A stretch of 16,439 nucleotides of DNA. Origin: CAZBGL01 sp964491375. GTDB taxonomy: Bacteria; Desulfobacterota; Deferrisomatia; Deferrisomatales; Deferrisomataceae. The position numbers were made by a program, and so were the translations under genes. The notes beneath the pieces are model-generated. The model saw only the letters and a program-made list of their open reading frames with translations. It made no database searches and was not told the DNA's origin. The DNA is taken from assembly GCA_964491375.1 (NCBI GenBank), contig CAZBGL010000329.1, forward strand, positions 1-16,439, given 5' to 3'. This document shows positions 1 through 7,277 of this stretch, in pieces. How positions within the stretch are numbered: the first letter of the stretch is position 1; every line of letters begins with the position of its first letter.

Positions 1-1742
1 AGCGGCTTCCCGAACGGCTCCACCCACACAGCCCTGATCTCCGGCCCCTCCCCCCCTTCCGCCACCGCGGAAACAATCTCGCTCGCCCCGCTCCGGTTCC
101 CCGCCCGATCCACGGCCACCACCACGTACCGGTACTCCAACCCCGGCACCACCGCGGTGTCCGTGAACGAAAACCCCCGCGTGCTCCCATACGGCGCCCC
201 CCCCTCTTCAGGGTCCACCCCCTCTCCCCGGTACACTTCGTAGTGGTCCACGTCAGCCGACGGGCTCGCCTGCCAAGTCACCTCGATCTCCCCGCCCCAC
301 GAAACCGTCGCCAGAATCCGCCCCGACGGCACGGGATCCGGCGGCCTCGTGTCGATCGTGATCGCAGGACCCGCCAACCTCGCCACCCTCCCTGTACCCG
401 GATCCCGCAACCTCCCGATCAACGCGAACGTCCCGTTCACCCCCTCCGGCACGGCCACCGTGCCCACGTACACCCCGTCGTCTACCTCGGACATGGCGAC
501 TTCCGCGACCACCCCCTCAAGGGTGAATGCGGCTGTCTTGTCCGCCGTTCCTCGTAAGGTTACGACGATCTCCTGCCCCGACCCGTACACCCGTCTCTCC
601 GCCCCCACGCCCTCGATCCATACCCCCCCCGTGGCCTCCACTTCGATCTCCGGAGGATATCGGCTCTCCACCCCACGCCCAGGCCCATACACCGCGGTCA
701 CCGAATACCCGTACCGCCCCCCCTCCTCTGCCGTGGCGTCTGTGTACGTCAGGGCGTACACCCGCTCCTCGGTCAGCCGCTCGAACCGGTTCCCCCCGGC
801 CTCCCGCCGATACACGTGGTAGCCCTGGTTCACCCCCCCCTTCTCCGGAGGCTCCCACGTCAACACCACCCCCTCCCCAGGAACGTACCGCCCCCGCAGC
901 CCACGAACATCGTACGCTTCGTCGTGAACCCGGCTCACCAACCCCACCGGCATCCCCTCTTCGATCACAAAGTTGTCCAGTACCGCGTTCGCCAACGGTG
1001 AGGTCGCTTCCCGGTCCCCGGGTTCCCAGTTCGCTCCAAAGTGCACCCTCTTCACCCGCTTCAAGAACTCCCCAAACCGGTGCCTCACGTACCGCGGCGG
1101 CAGCCCCGCCCGCCCCTCCACTTCGTTCGTCACCACCCGCGGATCCCGTCGTACCTTCCCCAGTATCGCGTCGTAAAACTTCGGTTCGGTGTCCTGACGC
1201 CGACCGTCCACGTACAGCTCGTACACCCCAAGATCGTCGTCCCACACGAGCTCCACATGGATCCACTCCCCAGGCGCCACGCCCCGGTCCAGCAAGATCC
1301 AGGGACTCCACCACCCAATCCCTTCCTGAAAGTACGCCCCCCCGGCCAGGTACAGCATCGGGCGCCCCGGGTCGTATGCCGAAGCCCACTCCACTTGAAG
1401 CAGCATCAGCGTCCTGCCCCCCACGTCGTGCAACGAAAATACGGTGCGCGCCTCCGGCACATCCGTACCCAACCGCTTCAGGTCGAACGCGATCCGACCA
1501 CGCGCCGCCCCCCGAAACGACACCTCCCGGACCAACAGATCTCCCGATCCCGTCGAGATCCGAAAACCCTCCGCCGGAATACCCCACCCCGCCCCCTCGC
1601 GCCCCCTCACCTCGCCCCACGGCACCCTCTCCCCTTCAAAGTCCTCTCGCAACACCTCCCCACACCACCCCGCCCCAGAGCCGAACAACGCCAGCCCCAC
1701 AACACCCCATGCCACCCATGCCCAGAACGCTCTGCGTAACAT
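1..1742 (-). CDS. Secreted LamG-like and fibronectin type III protein (C terminus cut by window edge)
   Basis: The frame stays open from the ATG at 1742 to the left edge, about 580 codons, and the stop lies outside the window. Residues 1-26 are a signal peptide (two Arg, then a Trp/Val/Leu-rich core), with cleavage probably near the Gly-Trp-Cys-Gly at 25-28. Residues 30-265 resemble a LamG/concanavalin-type jelly roll, including W160-IHVELVWDDDLGVYELYVDG, a typical LamG core strand pair. Residues 275-365 and 467-562 read as two fibronectin type III domains (HVYRREAG and HYEVYRGEG strands; YRYVVVAVDRAGNRS end), with an Ig-like stretch at 375-465 between them. There are no heme motifs. It is the last visible gene of the operon, starting 27 bases after the cytochrome stop at 1770. 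A structural, adhesive or carbohydrate-binding role at the cell surface is inferred; no catalytic residues were recognised. Codons are unusually rich in G at position 3 (GGG, GCG, GTG, CGG). Confidence 0.88.
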   Translation of the reverse strand, partial: MLRRAFWAWVAWGVVGLALFGSGAGWCGEVLREDFEGERVPWGEVRGREGAGWGIPAEGFRISTGSGDLLVREVSFRGAARGRIAFDLKRLGTDVPEARTVFSLHDVGGRTLMLLQVEWASAYDPGRPMLYLAGGAYFQEGIGWWSPWILLDRGVAPGEWIHVELVWDDDLGVYELYVDGRRQDTEPKFYDAILGKVRRDPRVVTNEVEGRAGLPPRYVRHRFGEFLKRVKRVHFGANWEPGDREATSPLANAVLDNFVIEEGMPVGLVSRVHDEAYDVRGLRGRYVPGEGVVLTWEPPEKGGVNQGYHVYRREAGGNRFERLTEERVYALTYTDATAEEGGRYGYSVTAVYGPGRGVESRYPPEIEVEATGGVWIEGVGAERRVYGSGQEIVVTLRGTADKTAAFTLEGVVAEVAMSEVDDGVYVGTVAVPEGVNGTFALIGRLRDPGTGRVARLAGPAITIDTRPPDPVPSGRILATVSWGGEIEVTWQASPSADVDHYEVYRGEGVDPEEGGAPYGSTRGFSFTDTAVVPGLEYRYVVVAVDRAGNRSGASEIVSAVAEGGEGPEIRAVWVEPFGKP

Positions 1743-1744
1743 CA

Positions 1745-1750
1745 CTCCTT
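1745..1750 (-). promoter_or_regulatory. Shine-Dalgarno that fixes the start of the LamG/FnIII gene
   Basis: On the minus strand AAGGAG sits two bases before the ATG at 1742. A second in-frame ATG lies five codons upstream at 1757 and has no comparable purine tract before it. The first hydrophobic signal-peptide residues follow directly after the 1742 start. The 2-base spacing is short, so the 1757 ATG is not excluded. Confidence 0.5.
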
Positions 1751-1769
1751 CCCTCATCCGCTCCCCCCC

Positions 1770-4700
1770 TCACTGCTGCGGCGCCAGCCGGTGCCACCCC
1801 GTCCCCGTGCTCTCCTTCCGGTGGCAGTTGTTCGCCTGCTGCACGCTCGGATTCGCCGCCCCACCCGCCGCGCTCCAGTTGCTCACGTCCTTGTCCAGAC
1901 AGTTCGTGATCAGCAGCGCCGGCAGCCCCGTCGCATGCGGACTGTGGCACTTCGAACACGGAAACTTGTGCGCCGTGGCGTTCACCCCGTCCGTGCCCAC
2001 GCCCCCCGCGCTGTACCACGTGCTGTACTGCGCTCCCTTCGTGGTGCTCCCGGCCGTGCCCCCGTACCACCCCGTGTTCCGAGGCGGAGCGTACTGGCCG
2101 CTGTTGCGGGCAGGACGAAACGAGCTGAAGTCCGCCCGGAACGGAGCAGAGCTCCGCGCTCCGCTCTGCCTCCCGTAACGCCATACGTTCACCCCGTCCT
2201 GATGCGCCATGTAGAGCCAGTTCCCCGTGGTGCGCCGCGCGTCAAACAGGTCCACCGCGTTCGCTCCCGTCCCCCCGAGCGTCGAGTTCGAGTGCCCGTT
2301 CACCTGGTCCGAACGCCACAGGCTCGACCCCGTGTAGTAGTCCATGTTGTCCACGTCCGTGCCGTGGCACAGGGTGCACAAGCCCGCCACCTCCCCCAGC
2401 GTGTCGTACGCCGGGTCATCCGTCGGCCGCCCCGAGTTCGCGTCAATGAAATACCCTCCCTTCGCCCGCGAGGTTGCATCCCCCCACAGCCGCGGCACCG
2501 GCTCGCTGAACTGCCCATCCCCCCGAGGCCCGCTCGTCGAAAACCGATTCCCCACGCTCAACGGCCCAGGCCCCCCCGTCGTCGGATAGCTGTACCCCGA
2601 AAGCGGCGGCATGTCCGGAGGATACGGGTTCCCCATCCAACTGCCCCGCAAGTGCGGAGGCCCGCTCTGCGCGTCGTTCGACGCCTTGTTCAGGTCGTGC
2701 ACGTCGTGGCAATACGAACACCGGATGGCCGACCGCGGCTCCAACACCTGCGTCGCGTCCCGAATCACGTTCCCGTTCGCGTCCACGTTCATCGCCACGC
2801 TCGATCCCGGATCCGCACCCACCGTGAAGTCCACCGAGTGCACCGATGTGATCCGCCGGCTCAGTCGGTAGCTCGGGTTCGTGTTGGGATCGTGCTGGTA
2901 GCCGTCCTTGCGGTACATCCCCTGCGCCGGATCGTTCGTGTTCACCCAGTACGGTGTCAGCGCGGTCCAACCCGTGTCCGAGTACAGCCACCCGTAGTTG
3001 TACGAACCCCCCGTGCCCCCGCTCACGTCCGGTATCTGCACCACCGGCCAGCTCGTCCCGTTCGTGTCCGTGTTGTACCCCCACTCGTTCACCGCGTCGT
3101 CCGTCCCGTGGCAGTTCCAGCAGATCTCCGCCTCGGTGCTGCCCGTGGTCCACTCCCCGCCCAGGTGGACCCGGTAATGAAGCCCCATCCGGGTCTGCAT
3201 GTTCCAGGACTCGGTGGTCGAGGTCCCCGGATTGTCCCACTCCACAGGGGGCAACGGGATCTCTACCACGTTCGGGCTTCCGTTCGTGCTGTGGCGCCTG
3301 GGGTAACTCGACCCGCCCGGATGACACGTGGGGCACCCCATGTCTCCCCCCCCCGGATCCCTTTTCAGATGGCTCGTGATGCCGCCGTGACACGACCCGC
3401 ACGAAAGCGTGCTCGGATCCACATACCAGTCCGCTCCCGGGCCCCCGGTGTCGTGACAGTCGACGTTCGAACAGCGCCGGTTGAGAGGCGAATACGAGGC
3501 ATCGGGATCGTCGGCGTACACCGGGTTGGACAAGGTTCCCGAGTTCCAATATTGGCGGGCGAACCGACGTGCCCCCCCCCCGACCGTAGCGTCGAACACC
3601 TCCGCCGGATACGTCGCCATGTGGTCGTCGTCGTTCTGAAACGCTGCGTGGCAAAACTCGCACAGGTAACGTTGCTTGTCGTGGGCCGTTCCCTGGGCGT
3701 CGTCGGACAACAACGCGTCGATCCCTTCGTCCACGTCCGGCGTGGAGGGATCGTCCCGGTACCCGTACACGTAATCGGCCAGCCACGCGATGTGGGCCCG
3801 ATGGGCTCCGGAGTTGTTCGGGGTGGTGTCGTCACCCGCCACGTTCGCACCCGAGGGCCAGTACTGCCCCGTAGCCTCGGACCCGTGGCAGGTGCTGCAC
3901 GAAGCCGCCCCCAGAAGCTTACCCTGTCGGCCCGCCTCCAGATGGGTCGCGTGGCAACCGGTTCCCGTGGCGCAGCTCGTGTCCCCGAGGGTGCCTCCTC
4001 TGTGATCGGTTTGGAGATTCGCCGTGAGCACGGAGTGACACGCCACGTTGTCGCAAACACCGGTCTCCACGGCGGGGCTCCCACCGCCCGGATTGAACCA
4101 GTCGCCGTCGTAGGTGTCCCCCGACCCGTCGGGAGGAGGAGGGCCGATTGCGGCCAGATCCCCGGGGAGTTGGACCTCCTCGCCGGCGATCGTGCGGCGG
4201 ATCATCGTGTCGTTCTGGAAGGTGGAGTCCGCAGCCGTGGTCCCGTGAGGATCGTGGCAGTCCAGGCACCCGGCGCTTCGGCCCGTTCCCGGATCCCCTC
4301 CCGATGCCGGCGTGGGGGTGTGGGCCGCGTGGGTTTTGTGGCAGGCGCGGCAGTTGGAATAAAAGCTGGTCCCAAAGGTGGAAGTGCCAGCGGTCGTGTC
4401 CTGCGTCAGTTTCAGCCGGGGAGCCGGGTCGAACACGTGGTCGCCGTCGGTATCATGGCGCAGCTCGTGGCAAGCGGTGCATCCGCCGCCCAGGATGCGG
4501 CCGTGCCCGTAGGCATAGAAGTTGTCGGTGAGGCCCCCGTTTTCGTCCTTTGTGTGACAGACGTCGCATTCGTCCAAAGCCACGGTCCGGTTCGTGGGCG
4601 CCTGGCCGTTGTGCCCCGAGCTGTTCACGAGCGAAAGCAGCACCTCTCCGTCCAGGCTGCCGTGCGAGGCATGGCACTTGGTGCAGTAGATCTGCCCGGA

Positions 4701-5396
4701 GGCGTCGGCGTCGGCGCTTCCGGAAACCACCGCCACATCGTTCAGGCTGATCTTGGCATTGGAGGCGGAGTGACCCGGCGGGGCCGTATACCCGTTCGCG
4801 GTTCCGCCGTCCGCGTCGTGGCAGTTCGCGTTCTGGCAGGTCTTCGTGGAAATCTCGGCGTCCGAGGTGTCGGCGGGCGCCCCGATCAGGGTCTGGTTGA
4901 CGGGCAGAAGGGCCTGGGAGGCGTCCACACCGTGGATGTTGGGGTTGGCCGGATCGGCGCCTGTGTCCAACCCGGTTACGGTATGGCAGTCGAGGCAGTC
5001 GAAGGCGGCGGGGTCCTGCACGAACGTGCTCCGCGTCACATCCACCGGGTGCTTGGAGAGCGCGCCGGACCCAAAATGCTGGTCCACCCCCTTCATGCGG
5101 TCCCGCGGGAGGCCGTCGGGGTTTTCGGCGGACAGGAACGCTTCGTGGCAGAACAGGCACCGGATGGTGGGGTCCGTGGAAGTGATGCCCAGGTCGACGG
5201 TCTTTTGGCTCTGCTTGATCAGATGGGTGCCCGGGACGATCTTCGAGGCGCTCACCGCGTGGCACTCGTAGCACTTCCACCCCGGGGGATAGTGGGTGGC
5301 GTGGGCCGGGCCCGCCCAAATCAACGCAGCGAACACCCCCACAACCCACCCCGGCACCGCGGTCGCGTACACCCGCAAACCCTTCGCCCGCTCCAT
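1770..5396 (-). CDS. Giant exported multiheme c-type cytochrome, 16 CXXCH plus CX4CH and CX5CH sites
   Basis: This is a 1208-residue protein with signal peptide 1-33 (AGPAHA, then THYPP). The CXXCH sites begin near residues 42, 80, 134, 238, 277, 306, 349, 377, 500, 579, 666, 688, 759, 893, 1007 and 1147. CX4CH sites begin at 187, 448 and 642, and a CX5CH at 475. The alternation of CX4CH and CXXCH matches the Geobacter CxxxxCH...CXXCH cytochrome family. The C terminus (FPCSKCHSPH, then LITNCLD, then NCHR) also looks like Geobacter cytochromes, as I recall them. Long heme-poor stretches (764-892, 898-1006, 1012-1146) are rich in Tyr, Trp, Gly and Asn and may form non-heme domains. The frame opens at a GTG at 5459, but the ATG at 5396 directly precedes the signal peptide and has GAGG upstream. 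Residues 42-138 are related to the N terminus of the 1305-residue cytochrome at 10443-14360. Electron transfer outside the inner membrane is secure; the partner and final acceptor are unknown. Confidence 0.93.
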   Translation of the reverse strand: MERAKGLRVYATAVPGWVVGVFAALIWAGPAHATHYPPGWKCYECHAVSASKIVPGTHLIKQSQKTVDLGITSTDPTIRCLFCHEAFLSAENPDGLPRDRMKGVDQHFGSGALSKHPVDVTRSTFVQDPAAFDCLDCHTVTGLDTGADPANPNIHGVDASQALLPVNQTLIGAPADTSDAEISTKTCQNANCHDADGGTANGYTAPPGHSASNAKISLNDVAVVSGSADADASGQIYCTKCHASHGSLDGEVLLSLVNSSGHNGQAPTNRTVALDECDVCHTKDENGGLTDNFYAYGHGRILGGGCTACHELRHDTDGDHVFDPAPRLKLTQDTTAGTSTFGTSFYSNCRACHKTHAAHTPTPASGGDPGTGRSAGCLDCHDPHGTTAADSTFQNDTMIRRTIAGEEVQLPGDLAAIGPPPPDGSGDTYDGDWFNPGGGSPAVETGVCDNVACHSVLTANLQTDHRGGTLGDTSCATGTGCHATHLEAGRQGKLLGAASCSTCHGSEATGQYWPSGANVAGDDTTPNNSGAHRAHIAWLADYVYGYRDDPSTPDVDEGIDALLSDDAQGTAHDKQRYLCEFCHAAFQNDDDHMATYPAEVFDATVGGGARRFARQYWNSGTLSNPVYADDPDASYSPLNRRCSNVDCHDTGGPGADWYVDPSTLSCGSCHGGITSHLKRDPGGGDMGCPTCHPGGSSYPRRHSTNGSPNVVEIPLPPVEWDNPGTSTTESWNMQTRMGLHYRVHLGGEWTTGSTEAEICWNCHGTDDAVNEWGYNTDTNGTSWPVVQIPDVSGGTGGSYNYGWLYSDTGWTALTPYWVNTNDPAQGMYRKDGYQHDPNTNPSYRLSRRITSVHSVDFTVGADPGSSVAMNVDANGNVIRDATQVLEPRSAIRCSYCHDVHDLNKASNDAQSGPPHLRGSWMGNPYPPDMPPLSGYSYPTTGGPGPLSVGNRFSTSGPRGDGQFSEPVPRLWGDATSRAKGGYFIDANSGRPTDDPAYDTLGEVAGLCTLCHGTDVDNMDYYTGSSLWRSDQVNGHSNSTLGGTGANAVDLFDARRTTGNWLYMAHQDGVNVWRYGRQSGARSSAPFRADFSSFRPARNSGQYAPPRNTGWYGGTAGSTTKGAQYSTWYSAGGVGTDGVNATAHKFPCSKCHSPHATGLPALLITNCLDKDVSNWSAAGGAANPSVQQANNCHRKESTGTGWHRLAPQQ

Positions 5397-5428
5397 GGCT
5401 TCATCCTCGCCTTGCGTTCCGGCCAGAC

Positions 5429-5440
5429 GGCCCGTCACCC
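5429..5440 (-). other. 12-base motif and small hairpin before the giant cytochrome start
   Basis: Reading the minus strand, GGGTGACGGGCC is followed by GTCTGGCC, so GGCC-GTCT-GGCC can fold into a short stem. The same 12 bases, also followed by a GGCC-type stem, stand at 10399-10410 before the small cytochrome gene. In both cases the motif ends about 27-32 bases before the chosen ATG. Its function is unknown. Confidence 0.35.
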
Positions 5441-5462
5441 ATACCGTTCGGCTCCGCACGGG

Positions 5463-7277
5463 TTACGGCTCCCGAGGCAGACGCACCACGCCCCGGCCGT
5501 CGGTTCCCAAGAAAACCCTGTCGGCCTCGGGCCACACGCACAGCACCCGGGCGCCGGTCCAGACCCTTCGAGGCGCTGCTTTCCTCCAGGCCCACAACCC
5601 CTGGCTCGTGCCCATCCAAAACGTTCCCCCCTCCCATGCTCCCACAGTGAACTGTTCCCCCCTCTCCAAGGGGGCGAGCACCCCCCTGGCCGGCAACCAG
5701 GCCGTATCCGCCTCCAGGATCCAGGGCTCGACCGTTTCGGGACGGACTCCCAGGGCCACGGCTTGAACGTCGAGCAGGTGCTCCCAGGACTCGCCCCCGT
5801 CCGTGGAAACGAACAGGGCGCTGTCGCCGGCTGCCCATACGTGACCGGGCCGGCCGGGATGGGCCACCACCAACCACCGGCTTGCCTGGGGCAGGTCGGT
5901 GCCGACCCGCTTCCACTCCCTGCCAGCACGGCGGAGCACCCCGCCCTCGGTGCCCGCGTACAGGCGCTCCCCGTCCCAGGCCAGGGAGAACACCGTGTTG
6001 GCCGTCCCCATGCCCTGGGAGATGTCTTGCCAGCGAGACGTTACGGGGTCCCAGCGGAATACGCCCCGCCCCCTCGTGCCGGCATACAACGCGGGGCCCG
6101 CCCGCAAAAGCGCCGTGACCGCCGCCCCCGGGAGGCCCGCGTCCCGGGAAACCCATGTCTCCCCGTCGTCCTCCGACACGAACACGCCGTTCGTGTCGCC
6201 GCACCACACGACGCCATCGGGATCTCGCCACAAAGAGAGTACCACTGTCGCGCTCAGGCCCGAGTTCAAGGGGTCCCCGGGCCGGCCATCGGGCCCTACG
6301 CGCCACAAACCGTCGTGGGCGAGGCCTGCGATCCAGCCCCTTGTACCCACGGGGAGCAGCGTCCGCACCTCGGCGTCCTTCCAAGCACCCACGACGCGGG
6401 CGCGACGTTCCCCCGAAACCGCCAACCCTTCTCCTGCGAACTGGGCTGCCCATCGTCCCAGTGGTCCCGCGGCCACGGATTCCACCATGCCGAACAGACC
6501 CTTCCGGACCCGCGTCCACGTCCCTCCCCCGTCCCGGGTGGACCACAGGCCCCATCCCCAAGACCCCAGGAGCACCCGCTCGGGCTCACCCGGAACGGCG
6601 GCGAGCGCCCGCACCCGGAGCCCCCGGGGCAGGCCCTCCACCGGCCGCCACGTTCCGCCTTCCCACCGGAAGAGCCCGGCCCCGTCCGTACCCATCAACA
6701 GCGGCCTCCCTCCCTCCGGAGGCAGCACGGCGGTCACGTGGAACGCCGGAGGCGGTGCGCGCTCGAGCCCCTTCCCGAGCCGTCTCCACGAACGCCCTCC
6801 GTCCGTGCTGAGGAACACCCCCTGGCCCGCCGACCCCAGGTAGAGGGTCTCCGGACGTTCTGGATGCGAGACCAATACCCTCACGTCGCGGACCCGCGTA
6901 CCCATCGGGGTGTACAACCCCTCTTCGACCCGGCTCCACGTGCGGCCGCGGTCTGGGGTGCGCCACAGGCCGTTTCGGCGCCAGCCCACCAGAACGGCCC
7001 CCTCCACCGCAACGAGCGCGGTCACGTGCCGCACCCCCCAGCTCGGCACCCGTTCCCATCGGCCGCCCGAGAACCGGAACAACCCCCGCTCGGTGCCCAC
7101 CCACGTGGGCCGGCCCTCCTTGTACGCGATCGCCGTGACCGATCCACCGAAGGGGCCCTCCGCGCGAGCCAGGGCGGCGCCCGCCACCACACACCCGAGA
7201 ACCCAGGCTGTGGCGACCCATCGGACGGACCATGCGTTCCACTTCAAGGCCGTCCCTCCAGTACTCCCAGGAAACAT
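5463..7277 (-). CDS. Secreted Asp-box (BNR/YCF48-like) beta-propeller protein
   Basis: This is a 604-residue protein with a signal peptide ending near residue 39 (AALARA, then EGPF). The body is a series of about 40-residue propeller repeats with five Asp-boxes: TPDRGRTW 107-114, STDGGRSW 157-164, STRDGGGTW 246-254, SEDDGETW 368-375 and STDGGESW 491-498. Recurrent strands of the type LYAGTRGRGVFRW occur throughout. This is the fold of sialidase-like and photosystem-II assembly (YCF48) propellers, but no sialidase arginine triad was recognised, so enzyme activity is not claimed. It lies between a related propeller and the giant cytochrome, and a docking or scaffold role on the cell surface or in the periplasm is inferred. 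The ATG at 7277 overlaps the previous gene by 34 bases. An alternative TTG at 7247 overlaps that gene's TGA (TTGA), has its own GGAGG, and would give a more compact signal peptide. Confidence 0.88.
   Translation of the reverse strand: MFPGSTGGTALKWNAWSVRWVATAWVLGCVVAGAALARAEGPFGGSVTAIAYKEGRPTWVGTERGLFRFSGGRWERVPSWGVRHVTALVAVEGAVLVGWRRNGLWRTPDRGRTWSRVEEGLYTPMGTRVRDVRVLVSHPERPETLYLGSAGQGVFLSTDGGRSWRRLGKGLERAPPPAFHVTAVLPPEGGRPLLMGTDGAGLFRWEGGTWRPVEGLPRGLRVRALAAVPGEPERVLLGSWGWGLWSTRDGGGTWTRVRKGLFGMVESVAAGPLGRWAAQFAGEGLAVSGERRARVVGAWKDAEVRTLLPVGTRGWIAGLAHDGLWRVGPDGRPGDPLNSGLSATVVLSLWRDPDGVVWCGDTNGVFVSEDDGETWVSRDAGLPGAAVTALLRAGPALYAGTRGRGVFRWDPVTSRWQDISQGMGTANTVFSLAWDGERLYAGTEGGVLRRAGREWKRVGTDLPQASRWLVVAHPGRPGHVWAAGDSALFVSTDGGESWEHLLDVQAVALGVRPETVEPWILEADTAWLPARGVLAPLERGEQFTVGAWEGGTFWMGTSQGLWAWRKAAPRRVWTGARVLCVWPEADRVFLGTDGRGVVRLPREP

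Noticed and set aside
527..1909. A 460-codon plus-strand open frame and a 367-codon minus-strand frame over the LamG/FnIII gene
   Set aside because: Both are Pro/Arg- or Gly/Arg-rich shadows. The real frame in this region has no stop before the window edge and encodes a signal peptide plus FnIII-like repeats.
5397..5459. A 21-residue N-terminal extension of the 1208-residue cytochrome from a GTG at 5459
   Set aside because: The extension is hydrophilic and would push the signal peptide away from the N terminus; the ATG at 5396 gives a normal signal peptide.
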